34,383 nt of DNA from Bacillota bacterium. GTDB lineage: Bacteria; Bacillota; Clostridia; Oscillospirales; Oscillospiraceae. Shown here piece by piece: positions 25,668 through 33,361 of the stretch (within the stretch, counting starts at the first letter, position 1; each line of letters opens with the position of its first letter). The notes under the pieces were generated by a model. The model was not told the origin of the DNA, made no database searches, and saw only the letters and a list, made by a program, of their open reading frames with translations. The stretch lies in NCBI GenBank assembly GCA_030535235.1, contig JAUNCL010000024.1:1-34383 (forward strand), given 5' to 3'. Position numbers and translations under genes: made by a program.

Positions 25668-25696
25668 TTGACAAAAAGAAACTTCTGTGGTAAAAT
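25668..25696 (+). promoter_or_regulatory. Sigma-A promoter of tRNA-Thr
   Basis: A perfect TTGACA (25668-25673), a 17-base spacer and TAAAAT (25691-25696) lie about 37 bases before the tRNA. Confidence 0.88.
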
Positions 25697-25733
25697 AATA
25701 ACCTACCATCCGCGTACAATGTGCAAAGGATGT

Positions 25734-25809
25734 GCTGGTGTAGCTCAGTTGGTAGAGCATCTCACTCGTAATGAGAAGGTCGCGTGTTCGAGTCACGTCA
25801 CCAGCTCCA
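25734..25809 (+). tRNA. tRNA-Thr (anticodon CGT)
   Basis: The acceptor stem pairs GCTGGTG with CACCAGC (25799-25805). A D-arm follows, then the anticodon stem TCTCA/TGAGA with loop CTCGTAA and anticodon CGT, then the T-arm containing GTTCGAG. The discriminator is T and CCA is encoded (25807-25809). U36-A37 is present, as expected for a t6A-modified tRNA. It has its own promoter and terminator. Confidence 0.97.
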
Positions 25810-25850
25810 CGCCTCCCTTCGGGTCCGCCTGAGGGGAGGCGTTTGTATTT
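25809..25850 (+). terminator. Terminator of tRNA-Thr
   Basis: The arms ACGCCTCCC (25809-25817) and GGGAGGCGT (25834-25842) form a 9-bp stem followed by TTGTATTTG. The stem begins at the last base of the encoded CCA. Confidence 0.75.
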
Positions 25851-25871
25851 GTCGTCAAAGCGAACAGGAAC

Positions 25872-25912
25872 GAAAAAACGCCACTGGGTCCTTCCGTTGA
25901 TCCAGTGGCGTT
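25872..25912 (-). terminator. Terminator of the downstream SGNH hydrolase-like gene
   Basis: The arms AACGCCACTGG (25877-25887) and CCAGTGGCGTT (25902-25912) form an 11-bp stem. On the minus strand it is followed by TTTTTTCG. It lies 18 bases after the stop at 25931. Confidence 0.9.
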
Positions 25913-25930
25913 TGACGCGGTTGTGTTGTC

Positions 25931-26581
25931 TCAAATTTCACCCTTCAGGTTCTTGACCCAGGCGTTGGCCAGGGTGGTCATGCCAGCCTCGTTGGGATGG
26001 AGCAGGTTGATGGACTCGTAGGTCACACCCTGGGCGGCCAGATCAGCCAGCTTGCAGCCGGCCTCCTTGACGCAGTCCCGGATGATCTCGTTGTAGACCT
26101 CGATGTTGTCCAGGTCATTGGGCTTGATCATCTCGTAGAGGACGGGGCCAGCCCCCTTGACCAGGGTGCCGCACCAGATCTCCGCCTCGGGGAAGAACTT
26201 TTTCAGGTTTTCCAGCATCTTGGCGTAGTCCCGGCGGAAGGGCTCCACCTCGATGTTGTCGATGACGTCGTTGATACCGGTGTAGACCAGGATGATCTCG
26301 GGGGTGACGTCACCATCCTGGAGCTTGCGGATACGGCCGGGGAGGAAGGCGGGGTACTGGCCGGTCATGCTGACGTAGGAGCCGTGGGCGGAGCCGTTGC
26401 CCACAAAAGAGCCGCCCATCAGCTTTGCGGTCTTCATCCACCAGGTGCCATCGGCGGTGTCGAAGCCGGAGGTGGCAGCGGAGCGGTCAAAATAATAGCT
26501 CAGGGTCGTGTCAGTGACCCCGGCGAAGGTGCTGATCCCGTCTCCATGGACGGAAATGCGAGGGGATACGTGTTGAGACAT
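25931..26581 (-). CDS. SGNH/GDSL hydrolase-like protein lacking catalytic Ser and Asp (probable pseudoenzyme)
   Basis: This 216-residue protein aligns over its full length with its neighbour at 26927-27574. Family block I reads HGDGIS instead of GDSIS: the nucleophile Ser is Gly15 (codon GGG). Block V reads INLLHPN instead of MDGLHPN, so the Asp partner is Asn192 while His195 remains. The oxyanion residues of block III (GIND, N104) are intact. With two of three triad residues gone it should not work as a normal SGNH esterase or deacylase. It may bind a ligand, use another mechanism or be decaying, although the frame is intact. An AGGAGGG site lies 6 bases before the ATG and there is no signal peptide. 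An AT-rich TATAAT-like box (26595-26600) lies just upstream, but its -35 is weak. Confidence 0.88.
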   Translation of the reverse strand: MSQHVSPRISVHGDGISTFAGVTDTTLSYYFDRSAATSGFDTADGTWWMKTAKLMGGSFVGNGSAHGSYVSMTGQYPAFLPGRIRKLQDGDVTPEIILVYTGINDVIDNIEVEPFRRDYAKMLENLKKFFPEAEIWCGTLVKGAGPVLYEMIKPNDLDNIEVYNEIIRDCVKEAGCKLADLAAQGVTYESINLLHPNEAGMTTLANAWVKNLKGEI

Positions 26582-26926
26582 GGGAATCCCTCCTATTATA
26601 ATATAATGTAAAGCAGCAGTAACAATGCAGGGGTTGGATCCTTCCCAATCATACCAGCGCCCTGCGGAAATGGCTGTTGCACCGGCATCATTTTTGGAAA
26701 AAAGAGAATAAACCCGTCAAAAATGATGGCAGCTTTCCGTACATTCCAATATAGCACAGAACGGAGAGAATTGCAATGGAGGAGGCCTGGGAATTGAAGA
26801 TGGGAAAGTATGTCCTTAAAATTCCTTGGGTTCTCTTCTTACCGAGGGTGGACTGACATAGGATGGAAGAGGGACCAGGACTTACCGTTGCCTTTTCCCG
26901 GCCGGGGGAAGTATAATGGGAGCAGC
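26582..26926. other. Intergenic region between the two SGNH genes, with one long inverted repeat
   Basis: No gene is supported here. The only clear structure is a perfect 11-bp inverted repeat, CATCATTTTTG (26686-26696) and CAAAAATGATG (26718-26728), with 21 bases between. It lacks a terminator-like T-run at the correct place and could be a repressor site for the downstream SGNH gene. The 26,750-26,926 part shows nothing recognisable and no clear terminator for the upstream SGNH gene. Confidence 0.5.
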
Positions 26927-27574
26927 TTACAGAGCGCCGCCGGATTCCAGCCAGAAGCGGGCCAGCTGCCCCATGCCCTCCCCGTTGGGGTGGAGGCCGT
27001 CCATGGAGGCATAGCGCCGGTCCAGACGGGCGATGTCGGCCAGCCGGTATCCTGCCTCGGCCACGGCAGTGCGGATGGCCTCATTATAGGGCTCCAGTCG
27101 GTCCCGCACATGGCCCAGCTGATGGGTGAAGGGGGTGGCGCTGAGATAGCCGGTGGTGAGGGTCCCGCAGGTGACTTGCGCCTGGGGATAGGCCGCCCGG
27201 ATGCGGTCCAGCATGGTTCGGTAGTCCGCGCCGAAGGCCTGGGGATCGGCGTACATGTTGACGTCATTCAGCCCGGCCAGGACCAGGATGTGGTCAGGGG
27301 TCACGCCCTCCACCGCCAGTTTGCGGATGCGGCTGGGGGAGCAGGCGGGCAGGCTGCCCACCATGGAGACCGTGCTGCCCGACCAGGAGTTGTTGGCCAG
27401 GAGCCGGCCGCCCATGGCCCGGATGACCTGCATCCACCAGGTGTCCTCCGGGGAGGAGACCCCGGTGATGTCCCCAAAGGAGGGGCCGTAGTACACGCCC
27501 CCCGGCGGGGTAAAGCCGTCAAAGGTGCTGATGGAGTCCCCCAGCACAGAGATGTATTTTTTTGTATCTGACAT
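26927..27574 (-). CDS. SGNH/GDSL-family hydrolase
   Basis: This 215-residue protein has all SGNH blocks: GDSIS with Ser14 as nucleophile, a block II Asn/Gly region (NNSWSGS), GLND (block III oxyanion Asn) and DGLHPN with Asp192 and His195. Such enzymes cleave carboxyl esters of lipids, sugars or cell-wall polymers; the substrate is not evident. No signal peptide is seen, so it is probably cytoplasmic. The ATG at 27574 is chosen because GGGAGG lies 9 bases before it; a longer frame from 27619 has a poor N-terminus. An extended -10 (TGGTATACT, 27610-27618) lies upstream. It is the intact paralogue of the 25931-26581 gene, in the same orientation. Confidence 0.9.
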   Translation of the reverse strand: MSDTKKYISVLGDSISTFDGFTPPGGVYYGPSFGDITGVSSPEDTWWMQVIRAMGGRLLANNSWSGSTVSMVGSLPACSPSRIRKLAVEGVTPDHILVLAGLNDVNMYADPQAFGADYRTMLDRIRAAYPQAQVTCGTLTTGYLSATPFTHQLGHVRDRLEPYNEAIRTAVAEAGYRLADIARLDRRYASMDGLHPNGEGMGQLARFWLESGGAL

Positions 27575-27609
27575 GTGTGTCCGCCTCCCAACGACAAAGT
27601 TCCGACACC

Positions 27610-27618
27610 AGTATACCA
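27610..27618 (-). promoter_or_regulatory. Possible extended -10 promoter of the SGNH hydrolase gene
   Basis: The minus strand reads TGGTATACT, an extended -10 element, about 36 bases before the ATG. No good -35 lies at 17-18 bases. Confidence 0.4.
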
Positions 27619-27665
27619 AGCTTTGGAAGAAAAGGGAAGCCGCCGGCAGAAAAAAGCGAACTTGG

Positions 27666-27691
27666 AAATTTATCGAAGAATAAATAAATTT
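27666..27691. promoter_or_regulatory. Inverted repeat between the SGNH and rnf promoters
   Basis: AAATTTAT (27666-27673) and ATAAATTT (27684-27691) are perfect inverted arms 10 bases apart. They lie about 20 bases upstream of the rnf -35 box, in the shared divergent region. This is not a Rex site. It could be an activator or repressor site, or a chance AT repeat. Confidence 0.3.
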
Positions 27692-27712
27692 GTTGGGAAA
27701 AGCACTGGACTT

Positions 27713-27741
27713 TTGGCGCGGTTGGCTTTATTATATATAAT
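27713..27741 (+). promoter_or_regulatory. Likely sigma-A promoter of the rnf operon
   Basis: TTGGCG (27713-27718), a 17-base spacer and a perfect TATAAT (27736-27741) lie about 78 bases before rnfC. The -35 is imperfect. Confidence 0.65.
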
Positions 27742-27818
27742 GTTTTAGTCTCCCTGCAGGCTGATTCAAAAAATTGGGGAATAAGAGAATTTGGCAAGGA
27801 AAAAACAGAGGTGATGCT

Positions 27819-29138
27819 ATGAAGCAAAAGTTTTACGGCGGCGTCCACCCCGCCGAACACAAGGAAGCTACTGAGCAGAAACCGATCCAGCAGCTCGCCA
27901 AGGCCCCGGCCCAGGTCGTGATCCCGATGTCCATGCACATCGGCGCACCCTGTAAGCCCGTGGTCCAGAAGGGCGACACTGTGACCGTCGGTCAGCTGAT
28001 CGGTGCCACCGCAGGCCTCGGCGCTCCCATCCACGCCAGTGTTTCTGGTAAGGTCGTTGCTGTCGAGCCCCGCCCCGGTACCGGCGGCGTGCCCACGCTT
28101 TCTGTCGTGATCGAGAATGATTTTCAAAACACCCTTTGCCCCGACTGCAAGCCCCGCGAAAACGTGGATGCCCTGACCTCCCAGGAGATCATCGACATCA
28201 TCCGTGACGCAGGCTGCACCGGTATGGGCGGCGCGGGCTTCCCCACCCACGTTAAGATCAGTTCTGCGGTTGGCAAAGCAGACACCATTATCGTCAATGG
28301 TGCAGAATGCGAACCCTACATCACCGCCGACCATCGCCTGATGCTGGAGCACGGCGAGAAGATCATCGGCGGCGTCCGGTTCATCATGAAGGCCCTTCAG
28401 CTGGACCATGCGTACATCGGCATCGAAGACAACAAGATGAACGCTGTGGAAAACCTGAAGAAGCTGGTCGGCGATTCCAAGGATATCACCGTGCAGGCTC
28501 TGCACACCCGGTATCCCCAGGGCGCTGAGAAGCAGCTCATCCAGGCCATCACCGGCCGTGAGGTGCCTCCCGGCAAGCTCCCTGCTGACGTGGGCTGCTG
28601 CGTGTTCAACGCTGCAACCACCGCCGCGGTCTACGACGCCGTGGCCCTGGGTCTGCCCGTCTATCAGCGTGTGACCACCGTCACCGGCAGCGCCGTCAAG
28701 AACCCCGTGAACCTGCTGGCTCCCGTGGGTACCTCCTTCGCTCACCTGATCGAAGAGGCCGGCGGCTTTAACGGCACCCCCGCCCGTGTCATCGGCGGCG
28801 GCCCCATGATGGGCTTCGCGCAGTATGACATGAACGTCACCATGGGCAAGGCCAGCAACTGCGTGCTGTGCCTGAGCAAGGAAGACCTGCCCGCAACCAG
28901 TGAAAATCCCACCTGCATCCGCTGCGCACGCTGCGTCAATGCATGTCCCATGCATCTGACCCCCCTGTTCATGAACATGTTTGCAAAGGATCGCCGCTGG
29001 GCCGAGGTCGAGGAGTACCGCATCATGGACTGCATGGAGTGCGGCTGCTGCCAGTACATCTGCCCCGCCAGAATCCCGCTGGTGCAGCAGTTCCGTACCG
29101 CAAAGTTTGCTATCCGCCAGCAGGCGGCAAAGAAGTAA
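27819..29138 (+). CDS. rnfC: Rnf complex subunit RnfC
   Basis: This 439-residue subunit is the NADH-side, membrane-associated part of the ferredoxin:NAD+ oxidoreductase. The N-terminal part (KFYGGVHP...K) and a barrel-sandwich domain precede the flavin/nucleotide domain with CTGMGGAGFPTHVK near residue 133. Two 4Fe-4S cluster motifs follow: C..C around 348-351 with C..C..C...CP near 366-377, and C..CG.C...CP near 404-415. The ATG at 27819 is chosen because GAGGTG lies before it; a TTG start 15 codons earlier is unlikely. It is the first gene of rnfCDGEAB, with 12 bases to rnfD. Confidence 0.96.
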   Translation: MKQKFYGGVHPAEHKEATEQKPIQQLAKAPAQVVIPMSMHIGAPCKPVVQKGDTVTVGQLIGATAGLGAPIHASVSGKVVAVEPRPGTGGVPTLSVVIENDFQNTLCPDCKPRENVDALTSQEIIDIIRDAGCTGMGGAGFPTHVKISSAVGKADTIIVNGAECEPYITADHRLMLEHGEKIIGGVRFIMKALQLDHAYIGIEDNKMNAVENLKKLVGDSKDITVQALHTRYPQGAEKQLIQAITGREVPPGKLPADVGCCVFNAATTAAVYDAVALGLPVYQRVTTVTGSAVKNPVNLLAPVGTSFAHLIEEAGGFNGTPARVIGGGPMMGFAQYDMNVTMGKASNCVLCLSKEDLPATSENPTCIRCARCVNACPMHLTPLFMNMFAKDRRWAEVEEYRIMDCMECGCCQYICPARIPLVQQFRTAKFAIRQQAAKK

Positions 29139-29150
29139 GGAGGGGACAGC

Positions 29151-30221
29151 ATGGAACAATATAAACTGAGCGTGGCCTCCTCCCCCCACGCATCGTCTCC
29201 TGTCGGGACAAAGAACCTGATGCGCGATGTCCTCATCGCCCTCATTCCCGCTATGGTGATGGGCGTCTGGGTGTTCGGTCCTCGTGCCCTGACCATGACC
29301 CTGGTGTCCGTGGTCTTCTGCGAAATCTTTGAGTGGGGCTACTGCAAGCTGATGCACAAGCCCAATCCCATCGGCGACCTGTCCGCCGCCATCACCGGCG
29401 TGCTGCTGGTCTTCGTCTGCCCTGTCACCCTGCCCTACTGGACCATCATCATCGGCGACTTCTTCGCCATCGTGATCGTCAAGCAGCTCTTCGGCGGCCT
29501 GGGCACCAACTTCCTGAACCCCGCACTGGCCGGCCGTGCCTTCCTGATGCTGAGCTATCCCGTGCCCATGACCACCTGGGTGCTGCCCGGCAAGGAAAAC
29601 TGGGTGGGCATGCTCTCCGCAGCAGACGCTGTGACCGGCTCCACCCCCCTGTCCGTTGACTTCATGAAGAGCGCGGAAAACGCCTCTGCCGCTGTGGAGC
29701 AGTTCTCCATGAGCGACATGTTCATCGGCAACATCGGCGGCTGCGTGGGCGAGGTCTCCGCCATCGCCCTGCTCATCGGCGGTATCTACCTGATCGCCAA
29801 GGGCGTCATCCGCATCCGCATCCCCGCCGCCTACATCCTGACTGTGGCCGTCCTGACCCTGGTCTTCTCCCGTGCTCCCGAGGGCTACAACATCTTCCTG
29901 TGGATGCTCCGTGAGCTCTTCGCCGGCGGCCTGTTCCTGGGCGCCTTCTTCATGGCGACCGACTACGTCACCAGCCCCAACACCCCCAAGGGCGAGATCA
30001 TCTTCGGCATCGGCGCTGGCCTGCTGGTGGTGTTCATCCGCTACTTCGGCGGTTATCCCGAGGGCGTCTGCTACTCCATCCTGGTCATGAACATCTGTGT
30101 CTGGCTCATCGACAAGTACACCCTGCCCAAGCGCTTCGGTGTCACTGCCGAGATGCGTAAGGCAGAGAAGGAAAAGGCCAAGGCAGCAAAGAAAGCAGCA
30201 AAGGAGGGTTCCGAGGCATGA
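29151..30221 (+). CDS. rnfD: Rnf complex subunit RnfD (flavinylated membrane subunit)
   Basis: This 356-residue polytopic membrane protein has the RnfD/NqrB core: NLMRDVLIALIP, GDLSAAITG, FGGLGTNFLNPALAGRA, and the FMN attachment region with T165. The attachment motif reads TGST rather than the common SGAT. It helps couple electron flow to Na+ or H+ transport. The last 25 residues form a Lys/Ala/Glu-rich cytoplasmic tail (KAEKEKAKAAKKAAKE). Its stop overlaps the rnfG start by ATGA. Confidence 0.95.
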   Translation: MEQYKLSVASSPHASSPVGTKNLMRDVLIALIPAMVMGVWVFGPRALTMTLVSVVFCEIFEWGYCKLMHKPNPIGDLSAAITGVLLVFVCPVTLPYWTIIIGDFFAIVIVKQLFGGLGTNFLNPALAGRAFLMLSYPVPMTTWVLPGKENWVGMLSAADAVTGSTPLSVDFMKSAENASAAVEQFSMSDMFIGNIGGCVGEVSAIALLIGGIYLIAKGVIRIRIPAAYILTVAVLTLVFSRAPEGYNIFLWMLRELFAGGLFLGAFFMATDYVTSPNTPKGEIIFGIGAGLLVVFIRYFGGYPEGVCYSILVMNICVWLIDKYTLPKRFGVTAEMRKAEKEKAKAAKKAAKEGSEA

Positions 30222-30766
30222 GCAATGCACCCGCTAAGAAAGAACCCGGCATGGCCACCCTCGTGATCGTTCTGGCCTTGATCTGCCTGGTTATCGCAGC
30301 CCTGCTGGGTATCGTCAACGGCGTTACCGAGGGGCCCATCGCAGCAAACACCGAAAAGACCGTTCAGGACTCCCTGAAGGTGGTCATGCCTGCCGACACC
30401 TATGAAGAGGTCGAGTACACCGGCGGCGACGAAACCGTGGTGGCCGTTTACAAGGCCGGTGAGGAAGGCTATGTGGTGGAGTGCAACTCCCCCAACGGCT
30501 TCGGCGGCGCCATCGACATGATGGCCGGCATCAACACCAGCGGCGAAGTCACCGGCATCGCCATCATCTCTCACTCCGAGACCTCCGGTCTGGGCTCCAA
30601 GGCAACTGATCCTGAATGGCAGGCTCAGTTCCAGGGCGCTACCGGCACGGTCAGCGTGGCAAAGGACGGCGGCTCCATCGTGGCCATCACCGGCTCCACC
30701 ATTACCTCCCGCGCAGTCTGCGACGGCGTCAACATCGCTCGCAGCGTCGTGGAATCTCTGGGTTAA
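30218..30766 (+). CDS. rnfG: Rnf complex subunit RnfG (covalent FMN, periplasmic-side)
   Basis: This 182-residue protein has one N-terminal membrane helix (about 13-36) and an extracytoplasmic FMN-binding domain with HSETSGLGSK (119-128). The flavinylation motif is TGST (158-161), with T161 as the expected FMN-phosphate acceptor modified by ApbE. The canonical motif is SGAT; RnfD here shows the same TGST form. No apbE gene is in the window. It is coupled to rnfD (ATGA) and lies 15 bases before rnfE. Confidence 0.94.
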   Translation: MSNAPAKKEPGMATLVIVLALICLVIAALLGIVNGVTEGPIAANTEKTVQDSLKVVMPADTYEEVEYTGGDETVVAVYKAGEEGYVVECNSPNGFGGAIDMMAGINTSGEVTGIAIISHSETSGLGSKATDPEWQAQFQGATGTVSVAKDGGSIVAITGSTITSRAVCDGVNIARSVVESLG

Positions 30767-30781
30767 GGAGGGTTCGAAACA

Positions 30782-31417
30782 ATGAATGTGAAGAAACAAT
30801 TTTTTGAAGGCCTCATTACCCAGAACCCCGCACTGGTCCAGCTGCTGGGTATGTGTCCCATGCTGGCCATCACCACCTCCATGTTCAACGGCATCGGCAT
30901 GGGTGTGGCAGTTATCGTCATTCTGACCTGCTCCAACGTGGTTATCTCCGCTCTGCGTAAGATCATCCCCAGCAAGGTCCGTATCGCCTGCTACATCGTC
31001 GTCATCGCCGGTTTCGTTACCATGGTCGACCTTCTGCTGAAGGCATTTATCCCTGCTCTGTCCAAGAGCCTGGGCCTGTTCATCCCCCTGATCGTCGTTA
31101 ACTGTATCATCCTGGGCCGCGCAGAAGGCTTTGCCTCCAAGAATGGCATCGGCGCTTCCGCGCTGGACGGTATCTTCCAGGGCTTCGGCAACATGGTCGC
31201 TCTGACCATCATGTGCATCATCCGTGAGTTCCTGGGCGCCGGCACCTTCGGCGGCGGCCTGCTCAACGGCGGCGCTGGTTTCCAGATCCTGCCCGAGAAC
31301 GTGGTTGCTCTGGGCATGATCCTGCCCGTGGGCGGCTTCCTGACTCTGGGTGTTGTCATCGCGGCTGTTCAGTATTTCATGAGCAAGCCCAAGAAGTCCA
31401 AGGAGGTGGCTAAGTAA
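30782..31417 (+). CDS. rnfE: Rnf complex subunit RnfE
   Basis: This 211-residue protein of about six membrane helices starts with the RnfE signature: K..F..GL...NP..VQLLG.CP.LA.TTS. The IVVNCIILGRAEGFASKNG segment is also typical. RnfE and RnfA are homologous inverted membrane subunits that hold an intramembrane Fe-S cluster through Cys residues such as that in LGMCP. AAGGAGG lies before the ATG. The stop overlaps the rnfA start (TAATG). Confidence 0.95.
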   Translation: MNVKKQFFEGLITQNPALVQLLGMCPMLAITTSMFNGIGMGVAVIVILTCSNVVISALRKIIPSKVRIACYIVVIAGFVTMVDLLLKAFIPALSKSLGLFIPLIVVNCIILGRAEGFASKNGIGASALDGIFQGFGNMVALTIMCIIREFLGAGTFGGGLLNGGAGFQILPENVVALGMILPVGGFLTLGVVIAAVQYFMSKPKKSKEVAK

Positions 31418-32007
31418 TGGAAAATATCACTAGCCTGCTTTCCATTGCACTGGGTGCAGTCCTGATCAACAACTTCATCCTGTCCCAGTTCCTGGGTATC
31501 TGCCCCTTCATGGGCGTCTCCAAGAAGATCGAGACTGCTCTGGGTATGGGTATGGCAGTTATCTTCGTTATGGGCGTGGCATCCGCCGTTAACTGGCCCA
31601 TCAACAACTTCATCCTGGTTCCCAACGGCCTGGGCTTCATGCAGACCGTGACCTTCATCCTGGTCATCGCCTCCCTGGTTCAGTTCGTGGAAATGTTCCT
31701 GCAGAAGGCCATGCCTTCCCTGTACGAGGCACTGGGCGTCTACCTGCCCCTGATCACCACCAACTGCGCCGTGCTGGGTGTCACCCTGCAGAACGCACAG
31801 AAGGGCTACAACTTCGGCGAGGCCCTGACCTATGGTATCTTCGGCGGTATCGGCTTCCTGGTTGCTATCGTTCTGTTTGCCAGCGTCCGTGAGCGCATGG
31901 AGTTCGCAAAGAGCCCCAAGTGCTTTGAGGGCTTCCCTCTCGCTCTGGTGGCCGCCAGCTTGATCGCTCTGGCATTCATGGGCTTCTCCGGCCTGAAAGT
32001 TTGGTAA
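31417..32007 (+). CDS. rnfA: Rnf complex subunit RnfA
   Basis: This 196-residue protein of six membrane helices has the RnfA/NqrE motifs: LINNFILSQFLGICPFMGVS with the Cys for the intramembrane cluster, and LPLITTNCAVLGV. It is the inverted-topology partner of RnfE. The start shares one base with the rnfE stop. The gap to rnfB is 21 bases and contains AGGAGGCGAGG. Confidence 0.95.
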   Translation: MENITSLLSIALGAVLINNFILSQFLGICPFMGVSKKIETALGMGMAVIFVMGVASAVNWPINNFILVPNGLGFMQTVTFILVIASLVQFVEMFLQKAMPSLYEALGVYLPLITTNCAVLGVTLQNAQKGYNFGEALTYGIFGGIGFLVAIVLFASVRERMEFAKSPKCFEGFPLALVAASLIALAFMGFSGLKVW

Positions 32008-32028
32008 GAAGGAGGCGAGGAGAGAATT

Positions 32029-32988
32029 ATGAGTACTACTATTTTAGCCCCTATCGTTCTGACGATTCTGGGTATCATCTTTGGTATCATTCTGGCCGTC
32101 GCTTCCAAGGTCTTCGCGGTGGAAAAGGATCCCCGCGAGGAGGCCATTGCTGAGATCCTGCCCGGCGCAAACTGCGGCGGCTGCGGCTACCCCGGCTGCG
32201 GCGGTTACGCCAACTCTGTGGTGAAGGGCATCGCCCCCGTCAACGCCTGCGCCCCCGGCGGCGCCGAGCTGGCCAAGAAGATCGGCGAGATCATGGGTGT
32301 TGAGGTTGAGGAAGGCGCCCGTAAGATCGCCCAGGTCATGTGCACCGGCGGCGGTCACGACAAGACCCGCTATGACTATGTGGGCCTGTCCAGCTGCCTG
32401 GCTGTCTCCCGCGTGTCCTCCGGCCCCCTGCAGTGCTCCTACGGCTGCCTGGGCGGCGGCGACTGCGTGGACGCCTGTAAGTTCGACGCCATCCACATCG
32501 TCAACGGTGTTGCCGAGGTGGACAAGGATCAGTGCGTGGCCTGCGGCGCCTGCGTCACTGCCTGCCCCAAGAACATCATTCAGATGGTTCCCCTCAACGC
32601 CAAGAAGTACACCGAGCTGCGCTGCTCCTCCCATGACAAGGGCCCCGCAACCCGTCAGTCCTGCGACAACGGCTGTATCGGCTGCAAGCTCTGCGTGAAG
32701 GCCTGCCCCAAGGAGGGCGCCATTACGGTGGATAACTTCCTGGCTAAGATCAACTACGAGATCTGCATCGGCTGCGGTCTGTGCTCCCGTGCCTGCCCCC
32801 GCCAGCTGATCACTGTGGACGGCAAGGTTCTGCCGCCCAAGCCCAAGAAGGAAGAGCCCAAGAAGGAGGCCCCCAAGGCCGCTCCCGCTGAGGCTCCCAA
32901 GGCTGCCCCTGCTGAAGCTCCTAAGGCTGCTGAGGCCGCTCCCGCAAAGGAGCCCGCCCCCGCCGCCGAGGCCCCCAAGGCAGAGTAA
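32029..32988 (+). CDS. rnfB: Rnf complex subunit RnfB (ferredoxin-accepting Fe-S subunit) with long Ala/Pro tail
   Basis: This 319-residue subunit accepts electrons from reduced ferredoxin. It has an N-terminal membrane anchor (about 6-28), the four-Cys NCGGCGYPGC...C motif (C49, C52, C57, C74) and several 4Fe-4S ferredoxin motifs between 136 and 256, including C169/172/175/179 and C246/249/252/256. After about residue 268 comes a 50-residue tail of KAAPAEAP-type repeats, disordered and charged. Such tails occur in some clostridial RnfB proteins, but its role is unknown. As last gene of rnfCDGEAB it is followed by a strong bidirectional terminator. Confidence 0.95.
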   Translation: MSTTILAPIVLTILGIIFGIILAVASKVFAVEKDPREEAIAEILPGANCGGCGYPGCGGYANSVVKGIAPVNACAPGGAELAKKIGEIMGVEVEEGARKIAQVMCTGGGHDKTRYDYVGLSSCLAVSRVSSGPLQCSYGCLGGGDCVDACKFDAIHIVNGVAEVDKDQCVACGACVTACPKNIIQMVPLNAKKYTELRCSSHDKGPATRQSCDNGCIGCKLCVKACPKEGAITVDNFLAKINYEICIGCGLCSRACPRQLITVDGKVLPPKPKKEEPKKEAPKAAPAEAPKAAPAEAPKAAEAAPAKEPAPAAEAPKAE

Positions 32989-33006
32989 GTCTGCGCCAAC
33001 GAAACG

Positions 33007-33043
33007 GAAAAACGCCGGGATGGAGTTCCATCCCGGCGTTTTT
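33007..33043. terminator. Bidirectional terminator between rnfB and the DUF1540 gene
   Basis: The arms AACGCCGGGATGGA (33011-33024) and TCCATCCCGGCGTT (33027-33040) are perfect, with A-run and T-run flanks on both sides. It ends rnf on the plus strand and the DUF1540 gene on the minus strand. Confidence 0.93.
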
Positions 33044-33057
33044 CTGCGTATGGGGAC

Positions 33058-33249
33058 TCAGAAGGTGGTGCCGTGCTGCTTGTCCAGCTGGAAGGAAGCG
33101 CACTCGGTGCAGGCGGCGTCCTTGGTGGCGGGACCGCAGGTGCCAACCTGGATGGAGGACAGGGAGCAGACGCTCTTTGCGTCGTTGTGGTAAGCGCAGC
33201 TGGAGACAGAGCACTTGATGCTGTTGTTGGCATTCATGTTGCTGTTCAT
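33058..33249 (-). CDS. DUF1540-type small Cys-rich protein
   Basis: This 63-residue protein reads I.CSVSSCAYHN....C....I.VG, then C.P, C.EC.SF, matching DUF1540 peptides of Clostridia. It has six Cys (13, 18, 28, 38, 47, 50) plus a His near 21, which suggests metal binding; the biological role of DUF1540 is unknown. The ATG at 33249 has AAGGAGGG 8 bases before it. Longer frames reaching upstream are spurious. It is divergent from the 70-residue gene at 33362. Confidence 0.9.
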   Translation of the reverse strand: MNSNMNANNSIKCSVSSCAYHNDAKSVCSLSSIQVGTCGPATKDAACTECASFQLDKQHGTTF

Positions 33250-33361
33250 GGGAAAAACCCTCCTTTTCAGAAATCTGACGATAGTATGGACGGTGCCAGG
33301 GGGTTTTATACGGGAGGACACAAACTTCCCTTTTTCGCATAGGATAGGGCGAGGTGAGAGA

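Noticed and set aside
27519-30230. Minus-strand open frame of 903 residues opposite rnfC/rnfD, and one opposite polA (22272-23588)
   Set aside because: These are antisense shadows; the plus-strand genes have complete family motifs and ribosome sites.
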